Assembly (NCBI RefSeq): GCF_037893015.1
Contig: NC_133658.1
Location: 62,639,136-62,703,135 of the forward strand
Reading direction: 5' to 3'
Origin: Macrotis lagotis
Lineage: Eukaryota > Chordata > Mammalia > Peramelemorphia > Peramelidae
DNA length: 64,000 nt
The notes beneath the pieces are model-generated. The model did not search any database, was not told the origin of the DNA, and saw only the letters and a program-made list of their open reading frames with translations. This document shows positions 1-32,245 of this stretch, piece after piece. Every line of letters starts with the position of its first letter. Position 1 is the stretch's first letter. The translations under genes were made by a program, and so were the position numbers.

Positions 1-275
1 AGAGGAGCTATTATCTGCATTTTATAGATGAGGAACCTGAGACAGAGGGAGGTTAAGTGATTTGCCCAGGGTCTTAAAGTTTATGTGGTGATCAATCTTT
101 TCAGTTGTGTCCAACAGAGATACTGGAGTGGTTCTGCCATTTCCTTCTCCAGCTCATTTTACAGATGAGGAAAGTGTAGGAAAAGCTTAAGTGACTTTCC
201 CAGGGTTACACAGCAAGTGTCCGAGGTCAGATTTGAACTCTGACTTCCTGACTTCAGATCTGATATTGTATAAGC
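1..275 (-). repeat. MIR / long-tail CORE-SINE relics
   Basis: 1-82 is a MIR-like fragment (ATAGATGAGGAAC, TTTGCCCAGGGTC). About 85-275 is a minus-strand copy of a long-tail CORE-SINE with the hallmarks TTCCTTCTCCAGCTCATTTT and CAGGGTTACACAGC. A similar fragment lies at about 1550-1665 (TTGGCAAAGATGCTGG). No gene is visible in 1-1870. CARMIL2 introns hold comparable copies at 23654-23855 and 25285-25527, and intergenic DNA at 38393-38600, all in this orientation. Confidence 0.8.
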
Positions 276-640
276 TACATATATCACTAACCTGATCATT
301 ACCAAATGTATGAGGTCTCGTTTGAACTTAAGATACTATGGCACCACCTAGATGCAAAGGAAAGGTTCCTTCAGTACACTACATGGGGAGAGGGCTGAGG
401 GCATTGATTACCCCCATCTTCCAGATGCCACTGATATTGCAAAATTCTTTTTTGTACCATCCTTTGGAGCCTTGGTCACTTCATCTTCAGCAGCGGCAAA
501 TTGAATTTTGAATGTAGTCTTAATTTTTGGAAATAATCCTAAACTGATACAACTCAACGCATTTATTAAGGCTCCCCTTAATTGACCACCTCATCCCAGT
601 TCTTCTAATTTCCAGGTTGGTGATGACTTTACTGGTGCTG

Positions 641-797
641 GGGTTTTTTTAGGTTTTTTTTTTGCAAAGCCATGGGATTAAGTGGTTTGCCCAAGGCCAC
701 ACAGCTAGGTAATTATTAAGTGTCTGAGGTTGGATTTGAACTCAGGTACTCCTGACTCCAGGGCTGGTGCCCTGTCCACTGTGCCATCTAGCTGCCT
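641..797 (-). repeat. tRNA-headed CORE-SINE with RTE-like tail
   Basis: Minus-strand copy of the young SINE that recurs through the window. Read on its own strand the family starts GGCAGCTAGGTGGC, has a B-box-like GAGTTCAAATCC, the CORE CTAGCTGTGTGACCTTGGGC and ends ATTGCCTTGCAAAAA. The family is marsupial by recall of opossum and Australian marsupial genomes. Confidence 0.85.
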
Positions 798-1902
798 TGC
801 TGCTTTAAAAAAAACCCAAAAATTAGTCACATTTAAGGAGTTCAGTTAATAATATTAATAATAGCCAGCATTTATATAGCTTTGTTTTTCCAAGCACTTT
901 ATATAGTCTCATTTGTTTCATATGAAGAGCATTTCTTTAGTAGTTTACTGTTTAGTGGTGGTGGGAAGTTACAAAGGGAAGAAAGAACTATGTGAGTTCT
1001 CCCTCATCTTGGATCACAGAGTGAATCTGGCCCTAGTGGGCAGGGATGCTTCTTCCTCCAGGTCATCTCAGTTCTCTGCTGAAGCCAGGTGTGTCCTACA
1101 TCTCCCAAACCCCTTTAACCTTATATACCCAGGTCCAAGAGCCCTTTCCTGCCACTTTCTCCATAAGGAGGGAAAGGAAGTAAAGTATACCAACACTCAG
1201 GAACCCCCCCCCCCCCAGACAAAAATGGAGACAACCATTTTTCATTTTTTGGAGAGACACTTGGATTAGAACTCTGGAGCTGATTCTATTCTGTGAGTCT
1301 ATGTATGTATATATGTATGTATGTATATATATATGTATATATGCTACAAATATTCATTTTTCTTTGTGTCCCCAGATCCTAGCATGCACGCTGCCTGCTT
1401 GGTGCAGATGTATCTATATAATGCTTCTATTGGGACTTTGTGTGAGTCACTTTGTTCATTTACAGAATGAGGACAATGCAATGATACTAGCACAGGTTTG
1501 ATGGGAGGGGAGCATTGGCCTGAAAAAAATACAGAACTGCAGCCCACAGGGGTGGGTCGGTCACACGCAACTCTTTGTGATCCCATTTGGCATGTTCTTG
1601 GCAAAGATGCTGGTTTGCCATTTCCTTCTCCGGCCCGTTTTACAGAGGAGGAAATGGAGGCAAACAGGACTTGGTGGCTGGCCTGGGGACTGTCTTCGGG
1701 CCCCCACACTCCACTTTACCCTCTAGTGGCCTCTGTCCTGCTGAGATCAAAGAAAAGGGAAACAGCACTCATTTGTACAAAAATATAAGTTCTATTTGTG
1801 GTGGAAATGAAGTGCAAAGTGAGGGGACGCGCCCGGCCGGGGCACGGCTGGGCCCGCTGTGGCATGAGCTTGTGATGAAGCCACACGCGTGCTACAAGGT
1901 GC

Positions 1903-2560
1903 CGCGGGGCACGGGGCGCAGGGCCGCGGGGCGCGGGGCGCAGGGCCGCGGGGCGCGGGGCGCGGGGCCGCGGGGCGCAGGGCGCGGGCCGCGGGGCGCG
2001 GGGCGCAGGGCGCGGGCAGCGGCTACAGGGCCGCGGGGCGCAGGGCGCGGGGCGCGGGGCGCAGGGCGCGGGCAGCGGCTACAGGGCCGCAGGGCGCGGG
2101 GCGCGGGGCGCGGGGCGCGGGGCGCGGGGCGCAGGGCGCGGGCAGCGGCTACAGGGCCGCGGGGCGCAGGGCGCGGGGCGCGGGGCGCAGGGCGCGGGCA
2201 GCGGCTACAGGGCCGCAGGGCGCGGGGCGCGGGGCGCGGGGCGCGGGGCGCAGGGCGCGGGCAGCGGCTACAGGGCCGCGGGGCGCAGGGCGCGGGCAGC
2301 GGCTACAGGGCCGCGGGGCGCGGGGCGCGGGGGCGCGGGGCGCGGGGCGCAGGGCGCGGGCAGCGGCTACAGGGCCGCGGGGCGCAGGGCGCGGGGCGCA
2401 GGGCCGCGGGGCGCGGGGCGCGGGGCGCAGGGCGCAGGCCGCAGGGCGCGGGGCGCGGGCCGCAGGGCGCGGGGCGCAGGGCGCGGGCAGCGGCTACAGG
2501 GCCGCGGGGCGCAGGGCGCGGGGGCGCGGGGCGCGGGGCGCGGGGGCGCAGGGCCGCGGC
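1903..2560. repeat. GC-rich nested minisatellite (7-bp base unit, 35-127-bp higher order)
   Basis: About 650 bp made almost only of GGGGCGC and GGGCGCA-like heptamers. Eight copies of a distinctive block (CAGCGGCTACAGGGCCGC) begin near 2017, 2073, 2143, 2199, 2262, 2297, 2361 and 2488. Their spacings (56, 70, 56, 63, 35, 64, 127) are close to multiples of seven, so a 7-bp repeat carries a longer repeat. The 7-bp unit shifts frame each copy and contains no stop, so long Ala-Gly-Arg frames are open on both strands. I treat these as a composition effect, not genes. It lies about 600 bp upstream of the ACD start. Confidence 0.93.
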
Positions 2561-2939
2561 GGCTGCCGGGCCCGGGCCCCGCCTCCCCACAGACCTGCGG
2601 CGCTCTGAGCGGGCCAAGCTGCCGTCACGGCCTGCTGGGCACAGGGCGCGCACCCCTGTCCGCTCTCACTGGTCTTCGCAAGGGGCGGGGGCGGGGGGTC
2701 TGCAGCTCAGAGTGTTAGAAATGTTAATTGTTCTTACTTGTCATTGAAAGAAGGAAACTAAGAATAAGCCGTTCGGGAAGGAGTCAGGAAACATGTATTC
2801 ACGGGGGCGAGGGAGGGCAGGGAAGGAAGTCTCCCGGGTGCAGGAGGGCCCCGGCAGGGGCCGGATCCCCCAGAGTTTTGGGGGGCGCGGGAGCTGCGGG
2901 GGGGAGGGGCCGCGGGGAGAAGGCGTCTGGACCCGGACA

Positions 2940-3153
2940 CTAAGAACCAATCGCAGGCGCGGCGCCGCGCACGCGCACACGGCCTCGTGCCAGCCTCAGG
3001 GGGCGGGGCCCGAGCCCGGACCTCCTCTAAGGGGGGGCACTTCTCGACTCCACCCAGGGCTTCCTCTTCCGGGGACAGGGGTCAGTCCGGGCGGCGGGAA
3101 ATAGCGCGCGTCCCTCCCCCTCCCCCGGGCGCGGGCTGCCCGAGCCGGCCGCC
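2940..3153 (+). promoter_or_regulatory. ACD: ACD promoter and 5'UTR, TATA-less CpG-rich
   Basis: GC-rich sequence just before the ACD start, with no TATA box. Seen directly: a CCAAT box at 2947-2951, an ETS-type core (CTTCCGG) at 3066-3072, and an E2F-type site (GGCGGGAAA, the reverse complement of TTTCCCGCC) at 3093-3101. This is a normal make-up for a constitutive or cell-cycle-linked gene. The transcription start itself cannot be read from sequence. An in-frame TAA at 2941-2943 with no ATG before 3154 limits any N-terminal extension within this exon. Confidence 0.6.
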
Positions 3154-5982
3154 ATGGCGACGTCGTGGAAGCCGGTGCTGCAGCCCTGGATCCGGGACCT
3201 GCTCCTCGCGCTGGACCCCGGGGAGGGCTCGGGAGCGGAGGGGAAGGGCGCGGGGCTCGGGCAGCTGCTGGAAGTAAGGAGGGGGCGCCCGGGGGAGGGA
3301 GGGCAGAAGGCGTGGTGGGGCCGGGGCGGGGCGCGCCGGGAGGGAGGAGCGCCATTGGGCGGGCGGGGCTGGGGGCGGGCCGGGGCGGGAGGGAGGAGCG
3401 CCATTGGGCGGGCGGGGCTGGGGGCGGGGCCGGGGCGGGGCTGGGCGGGCCCCGGTGACCGCGGCGCCCCGCAGGTGATCCAGGAGGCTGAGCCCGGGGG
3501 GCGGCCGGCGCCGGGGGAGGCGGCCGCGGTCCTGCTGGTGACGGACGGGAGCCACAGCGTGCGCTGCCTGGTGGCCCCCGAGGCCCTGCGAGCGGCCGCC
3601 TGGTGCGGGGGGCGGGGCGGGGGCGGGGGCGTGGTCCGGGGCGGGGCGGGGCCGGGCCGGGGTCTCACGCAGCCCACCTCCCCAGGGACGAGAGGCCCTT
3701 TGGGTTCCGCAGGGCCACGGGCCGGCTGCTCCTGCTGCAGGACTTCAGGGTGGCGGTCCAAGAGGCGGCGGCGGGGTCCCCGGAGGTGAGGGGGGCCCGG
3801 GCGAGGGCGGGGGTCCTGGGCGGGGCCCCCCGGGAAGGGGCGGCTTCACCCCTGCCCACTCTCTCCGCAGCCTGCCCGGGGCCGCGAGGAGTTCTGCTTC
3901 TGGGTGCAGCGCTTCGTCCTGCTGCCCACCGAGCTCCCCAGAGAGGGGGTGACCAGCTGGTGAGACCCCCGCCCCCACCCGGCCCCCGCCCCGCCCCCCG
4001 GCCGGTCTTTCCACCCCAGTCCGGCCTCTGTTGGAGACACTTTCGGGTTGGCGCCCCCTCCCCTCCCGTGTGCCCCCAGCGCCTTGCCCTCCCCTCCTCC
4101 CCCCCTCTGCCCGCTCCCCCCTAGTAACCCTATGGTTGTGCTTCAGTAACCGGGACCCCGCTGTCGTGAGAAAACTGCAGGAGTACCGCAAGTATGTGGC
4201 GGGGGGCAGGGGCGGGGGGCAAGGGGGCAGGGGGGCAGGGGCGGGGGGCGGGGCGGGAGGGGCTCGGCCTAACCCACAGGACCATCCTTACAGGCACCAG
4301 GAAGGCAAGAGGGCCCCCCTTAACCAAGGTACCCCAGGGAGCCCCGCGGGGGCTGGACAGGCCGAAGGGAGAAGACCCCTCCCAGCCCGGCTCAGGCCCC
4401 CTCCTCCCCCAGATCAGAGCTCCTCCTTGTCGCAGCTGCTGGAAGAGATGTGCGAAGACCGCCGGAGCCTGCTGAGCTGCCAGGCCCAGAGCTGCCTGCA
4501 GCTGGACAGTCCTCTGAGGGGCTCTCTGCCCCCCACTCGATGGGAAGCCTCTCGAAGCAAGGCCCAGGTCAGTCTAGTGTGGGTGTATGCGTGTCTGCGT
4601 CTGCATGATGGGGGACCCTGGCCCAGCGAGAGGCTGTGGTAAAGGGATCTCTTGTCCCCAAGACGGGATGTTGGAAGGGACCGCGGAGACCAGCTCCAAC
4701 CAGTACCCTTATAGAGGAAGGAAGTCAGGGCTCCAAGGTCCAGACCCAAGTCTCAGGCTCCTTTTCCGCCCACCCAGGGAGAAGTGTTCACTGTCCCAGG
4801 CCTGAGGCTGCAGATTAGCGCAGAAGAAGAGGACATCCTTCGGAACCTGAGGGCAGGTCCGGAGCCCCTGTAGAGAAGCGGGGCTGTGCACTTGGCTCTG
4901 TGGACGGAGACAAGGGTCACTCACCCTGTGTCATTTTTTCTTTCCTTGTCTCCCCCGACCCAGTTTCTGAAAACAGCCCTGAGCTTCCGAATTTGGAGAG
5001 GACCCCGACAGACCCCTGGCATTTACTCCCAGCCCTGTCCTTGGAACGTTCTTCTTCCTCTTCCTCTTCTTCCTATGTCGGTAGATAAGAAGCAGGGGTA
5101 GGGTGGGAAGGGTCCCAGGGGGCAGGGGTAGGGGCAGGGTCAGCACTGCTTGGCCTGAAAGACTCTGCCTTTACCTCCTCCCAGAGTTTAGTGACATCTC
5201 TGGTTCCCTTCCCTCTTTCCCACTGCCAGAAGCCCTGGACTGTTTGCCTTTCCCGACTGAGGAAATCCCACGTCAGCCAAAGGATAACTTCACCAACAGC
5301 CAGGAATCCCCCTCCTCTTCTGAGTACAGGGAGCCCATGGACCTTTCACCACTGCCCTCCCCTTGCATCCAGACCGCGTTCCCCCAGGAGCCACCACAGG
5401 AGCAGCATCTTCCATCTCTTCCCTCTCCCCCCCAGGCAGCATTCAGTATCTCAGGGGACAAAAGGGAAAGGCCTGGGATGAGTGGCCACCAGCAGCCCCT
5501 TGGGGGTCTGCCTAGGACTAGGGCTAGGGGAAATAAGGACCGCCCAGGAAGCAGGAAGCCTGTCCTGGAATTTGTGACCAAGAGGGTCAAGGGTGTGGCC
5601 CAGGTTCCAGAGTCCAACCCAGGAAGAGGCCCAGCCTTGGTCAGGGTAAGAGGAGGGGGAAGAGAGACCTTCTGTATTGGAGCCAGTGGGAGAAGGACTG
5701 AAGGGGGCCCTTCCTCCCACCTCCTTCCTTTTCTCCTAGGTCCCTCCAAAGAGACACCTGGATGACACCCCCTTCCAGTACAACTACCCAGAACCCTGTG
5801 TCCGCCTCTGTTCCCAGGTTGTAGCCACCAGGTCAGTGTCCACCAGGCTTCCATGGAGGGGATCCTCTTCAAAGCCTGTCACCCCTAACCCTGCCTTTGT
5901 CCCCATCCCTCACAGACTCGGCCCATCACTCCTGGACTGGGCCAGACAAGTACTGACAGAGACCGACATAATGGAGGCGTGA
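3154..5982 (+). CDS. ACD: ACD / TPP1, shelterin subunit and telomerase recruiter (12 coding exons)
   Basis: Shelterin protein that bridges POT1 and TIN2 at telomeres and recruits telomerase through an N-terminal OB fold. The coding exons I can splice are 3154-3273, 3475-3602, 3686-3785, 3871-3959, 4147-4191, 4294-4328, 4413-4567, 4778-4856, 4964-5080, 5185-5645, 5740-5831 and 5916-5982. They total 1488 nt, or 495 aa plus TGA, and all junctions are GT-AG and in phase. The start has a near-perfect Kozak context (GCCGCCATGG) and matches human Met87, the start of the short form. Visible parts: OB fold about residues 1-145 (PWIRDLL, SHSVRCLV, FGFR, GRLLLLQD, LLPTE); POT1-binding region about 170-250 (SLSQLLEEM); Ser/Pro-rich linker with an eight-Ser run, 251-440; C-terminal TIN2-binding segment about 444-495 (PPKRH, FQYNY, LLDWA). 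Odd: the TEL patch is altered (see findings). Identity is by recalled human protein; the exon model is firm. Confidence 0.96.
3338..3440 (+). repeat. 49-bp tandem duplication in ACD intron 1 with ATTGG and GC boxes
   Basis: Two nearly identical copies start at 3338 and 3387. Each carries GCCATTGGGCGGG (an inverted CCAAT box at 3354 and 3403, overlapping a GC box) followed by further GGGGCGGG boxes. It lies wholly inside ACD intron 1 (3274-3474). It could act as an intragenic promoter or enhancer module, which is an inference. Confidence 0.85.
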
Positions 5983-6052
5983 GCTCAGAGCTGCTGCCAA
6001 CACTCCTCTCCCCCTCTCCCCCCTCCCTATTACCTTGGGAAGGCCCACATTA

Positions 6053-6192
6053 ATTAAAAAAAAAAAAGCAGAACTATAGTCTTTGTCTCCTTTTGGTGCA
6101 GAGAAGGACCTTGGGATAGGGGAAGGTGGTCCATTCCCCCCCCCCACCCTAGTGAGGCCATAAGTAGAGTGAGGTTTGAGTTTTTTAATAAA
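6053..6192 (+). terminator. ACD: ACD polyadenylation signals (ATTAAA 6053, AATAAA 6187)
   Basis: Downstream of the ACD stop at 5980-5982 there is an ATTAAA variant at 6053-6058 and a canonical AATAAA at 6187-6192. The second overlaps an ATTAAA on the opposite strand that serves CARMIL2, so ACD transcripts using it would end inside the CARMIL2 3'UTR or last exon. Confidence 0.6.
6184..6189 (-). terminator. CARMIL2: CARMIL2 polyadenylation signal (ATTAAA, minus strand)
   Basis: TTTAAT on the plus strand at 6184-6189 reads ATTAAA on the minus strand, 45-50 nt after the CARMIL2 stop (6236-6234). I see no AATAAA on the minus strand between the two stop codons, so this is the best candidate. It shares three bases with the ACD AATAAA. 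Confidence 0.55.
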
Positions 6193-6233
6193 ATAATCTC
6201 ATGCGGCCAAAGGGGTGAGGGTGAAGGATTAGG

Positions 6234-28600
<22,367 letters not shown>

Positions 28601-28849
28601 TTGTGGGGGATAAACTTGGGATGAGCAGAGCCAGGAAGAGTGCCAGCTAGCAACAGAGCAAGTGAGTAGTAGTACAGGAAGCCCCGTCTTCCCCTGACCC
28701 TTCACCACCTGTTCCTCCTTCCGCCCAAGGTGAGAACGGCTTCCTGCTCTCCACCCTCAGCTGTGACAGCCCCATGGGAGTGTGGGTTCCCTGGGGTTCC
28801 CATTCAACCCTCCCCTACCACAACTGTTGTAGAGGAAAAAAACAAAATC

Positions 28850-29140
28850 TATTCTAAAAGTCTGGTTCAAATCCTCCCTCTGCTAATTATGAATTATGTA
28901 ACCATTCTAGGATTTAGGGTGTTTTTTTTTTTGTTTGTTTTTTTTTTTAGTTTTTGCAAGGCAGTGGGGATTAAGTGGCTTGCCCAAGGTCACACAGCTA
29001 GGTAATTATTAAATGTCTGAGGTTGGATTTGAACCCAGGTACTCCTGACTCCAGGGCCGGTGCTCTATCCACTGCACCACCTAGCCGCCCCTAGGATTTA
29101 GTTTTCTTATCTGTAAAATGTGTGGGTTGGACTAGTTAAT
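28850..29140 (-). repeat. CORE-SINE inside a MIR upstream of CARMIL2
   Basis: A minus-strand CORE-SINE at 28918-29090 interrupts a plus-strand MIR relic. The target duplication CTAGGATTTAG is at 28907-28917 and 29091-29101. It lies 320 bp upstream of the CARMIL2 start, so it is close to that promoter. Confidence 0.88.
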
Positions 29141-30939
29141 GTAGGGCCCGTGAACTTGATTAAATTCATATTTTGACAAAATGCATTTTATTCTATACAT
29201 TTAAAAACATTATTTGGACAAGGGATCCAACAGCTTCAACAAGACTACCAAAGGGGTCTATGACATGCCCAAAAGATCAAGAACCCATGAATTAGGTAAT
29301 ACATTCTTTTCAGCTCTAAAATTGAAGCGGAGAAGAGCCCAAGTGGCTAGGTCTTGTGTGACTGACCACTGGGGTCAGGACCTGTGGGGACTCCCACAAC
29401 AGAGAAACCTGCAGTTTAGGATCATCCCTCTTCCAGAGGTTGTAGAATTCTCTTCTTGAGAATACCCAGAACATGGGGTGGGGGGTATTCCTCAAACTTG
29501 ACTATCTTTCCTCAGCACCCCTTTGCCTCCCCAGAGCTGTAGTTTTCACTGAATACACCAGAGGGTGCTGTTCACCCATTGATCAACCTGGTTCCAGCCT
29601 CCAAAGAGCATTCTTGGAAGGCTGCATCCTTCTCTCCTTCTCCAGGTAGAGAAGGGAGAGAATGAAGAGGACAGAGTAGATGTGTAGATTGGTTGGGACA
29701 TGAGGGAAAGAGAAGGTTTTAAATCAAGAATACTGAGTTTAGCCTTAGCCACTCAAACCAAAACTACACAACCTTCTTGCTACCCTTTTTAGGGTCTCCC
29801 ACTCATTTAGTATTCGTTTGCAAGCTAACTGAGGGCAGGGACTGGATCATTTTTCATCTTTGGATATCTCTCACCTCTATGTTCTCCACTCCACTCCACT
29901 CCTAACTACCACCAACCAGTTCAGGGTATCTCATCTTCTCATGGTTATTACTATTCTAACATCCTAATTGGTCTTCTGACCAGTCTTTCTTTTCTGCAGT
30001 CTGTCTGTCACACAAATAAATAGAAGTTCTTGATGCTGGCATTCAAGGCTCTCTGTAAACCAGCTCCAATTTACCTTTTCAACCTTTTCTTATGCTGATC
30101 AATAACTTATCTTTTAGTCCATTAATTTCAGCTCACTAACTCTCAGCAGAACCATGGAGATGGTTTTAGGCTTCAATTCCTGTATTCAGTCTCTTCCAGC
30201 ATGAGTTTATCCTTTTGGCTGTTGCCAAGAGTAAATTTCTTTAGGGCTCAGATCTGTTTACATTAAAACCCTTGCTTTAAAACTTGAGGGATGACCTGTT
30301 GTCTTAGTTCCTCTGTGATTGGGTCCTAATCAACTCTCCTCCCAGTTCTTCCCCCATAGACTTTTCTAGTTTCATTTTATACTTAAACTCCTTGAAGGAT
30401 TATCATCTGATATATTATTTGGTATATGGTTTACTATGATTTTTGGTATGACTCTGTAACAGTAGTTTTGTGTTTTAAAATATGGTAGTAGTATTTCTGT
30501 ATTAATCAAACATAAACAATATCTTTAACCTATTAATATATTAGTCACTATACTTAAAAAATTTTTACTTACTCATTTTCTCTCTTCATTTCTGTAATGA
30601 TACCTAAATATTACTATTGTATATAACATTATTGCATTTGAAATTCAGAACATCTGTAGAAATATATGCAAATTGTTTAAGAATCAGTTGAAGATGTTTT
30701 AAAAAGGACTCTGGAAGCAATGGTTTATTGTTTGTGTTTATTTGAACATGGACAATAAGTGAACATACTGAGAGAAAATGTTTTTATGAAATATGTAGTT
30801 TGAGATCATTGTATTTTTACATTACAAATCTCTTGTAAAAGTATTTGTGCAACATGGACAAAATTTTATGTTTTTTTTCTTATTGTTACCACTATAAGAT
30901 TATAATCAGTATGTGGCATTTTCTGATATTTTATTAGAT
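29141..30939. other. Intergenic DNA without recognised genes
   Basis: AT-rich, with no open frame that looks like a gene. About 29780-30150 contains phrases such as ATTCAAGGCTCTCTGTAAAC and AACTGAGGGCAGGGACTGG that recur in mammalian DNA as an ancient repeat I cannot name. The rest shows nothing. Confidence 0.6.
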
Positions 30940-31095
30940 CAGGGATGTCCAAAATGTGGCCCAGTGTGATTGTATGCGGCCTGCCTATGGTTTTACTTTA
31001 GAAAAGGAAGCCTTAAAGCTCTCTCTAAAATGGCAAATCAAAATATATATAATCTATTGTTTCAATAAAAGCTTTTAAAAGATTGGACAGCCTTG
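30940..31095 (+). mobile_element. hAT-type MITE
   Basis: Bounded by inverted ends CAGGGATGTCCAA (30940) and TTGGACAGCCTTG (to 31095). The 8-bp flanks TATTAGAT and TTTTGGAT agree at 6 of 8 positions, as expected of an old hAT target duplication. The interior shares AAATCAAAATATAT and TTCAATAAAAGCTTTTAAAA with a second copy at 60101-60274. It has no transposase. Confidence 0.75.
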
Positions 31096-31623
31096 TTTTG
31101 GATTATAAAGTTTAGAGCTAGCTCTCTGTCTGATTATAGGAAACTGCTATTAAAGACTTCATGGGACTGAAAATTGATTCTGAAATCCAGGTATCAAACA
31201 TAGGTGGGCTTCTACAGAAGCCAGAAAACCCAATGGGGGTTGGACATTGCAGGTGACAGGTTCGTTGGAAAAGAGTTGAAAGGGTGGCTTTTCAGTGTGA
31301 TGTGAGGTTGGAATCTTTCTGATTTGATTTCTCAAATGTGACATTTGAAAAATGTCTCACCTAGCAGATTTTGAAATCTGGTTTAAGGCATTTAGCTACC
31401 TACAAGACCTCTTCTTGGTAATGGACATCCAAATAAATAAATTTTCCTTTTCTGAAGTCCCTGGTCTTTATGGTAAATTGCCATAAATCAAGATTAATAT
31501 TAAAATTAAGTATTGAAATTACATCATTTGGTCTACATTTATCTATGTTCTAATAGCCAGCTAGGTTATTATAGAATTTGGTATCTGTTGTCAGCCATGT
31601 GTTTCTGTGCTCTATTTTAAAAT

Positions 31624-31777
31624 ATTTTTTTTTTAAGATTTTTCAAGGCAATGGGGTTAAGTGGCTTGCCCAAGGCCACAAGGCTAGGTAATTATTAAGT
31701 GTCTGAGGTTGGATTTGAACCCAGGTACTCCTGAGTCCAAGGCCAGTGCTCTATTCACTGTGCCACCTAGCCACCCC
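31624..31777 (-). repeat. CORE-SINE, 12-bp target duplication
   Basis: Minus-strand copy flanked by CTATTTTAAAAT at 31612-31623 and 31778-31789. Confidence 0.92.
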
Positions 31778-32082
31778 TATTTTAAAATCTTTTAAAGAGA
31801 AAATTTAGGTGGAAATAGTATCCTCTAAATGGGAAGATTTAATATAAATGACTTAAAACTAAGAAGATAATGTCAAAAACAAAACTAGGTTGATTTCTAT
31901 TTGTAACTGAATGCAAGTTGTCATGATCTATGAAGTTCCAGAGTTTTTTTCCAATAAGTAAATTGATTGTACTTGGAGAAGTCTGTTCATTGACAGACTC
32001 TAGAGATCCAAAAGAACTGCATTAGACGTCTCCAGAAGAAATGGATCAGAAATTTGTTATTGTTTGCTATTTTTCTTTCCTT

Positions 32083-32142
32083 TTATATTATTTGTAAGGG
32101 TTATATAATTATATAATTATATAACCCTTACAAATAATATAA
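32083..32142. repeat. Perfect 60-bp palindrome
   Basis: Every base pairs with its partner around the centre between 32112 and 32113: two 30-bp arms with no spacer. The arm core is TTGTAAGGGTTATATAATTA. A further copy of GGGTTATATAAT follows at 32144-32155. It could form a cruciform. No coding or known element is attached. Confidence 0.97.
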
Positions 32143-32245
32143 GGGTTATATAATTTTTCTTTTGATCTCTGCAATCTTTCTCTTTTGTGTCATTCAATCC
32201 TTATTCCCCCCCCTTTGTAGATTAGCCTTATATTGTTGCCTGCCC

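Noticed and set aside
1587-2747. 386-codon plus-strand frame rich in Ala, Gly and Arg, plus companions on both strands
   Set aside because: It is produced by the 7-bp GC repeat, which lacks stop codons in every frame. Several frames are equally open and it includes a SINE fragment at its start.
3027-3761. 244-codon minus-strand frame over ACD exons 1-3
   Set aside because: Antisense shadow of GC-rich ACD coding sequence and introns, with only Pro/Ala/Arg composition.
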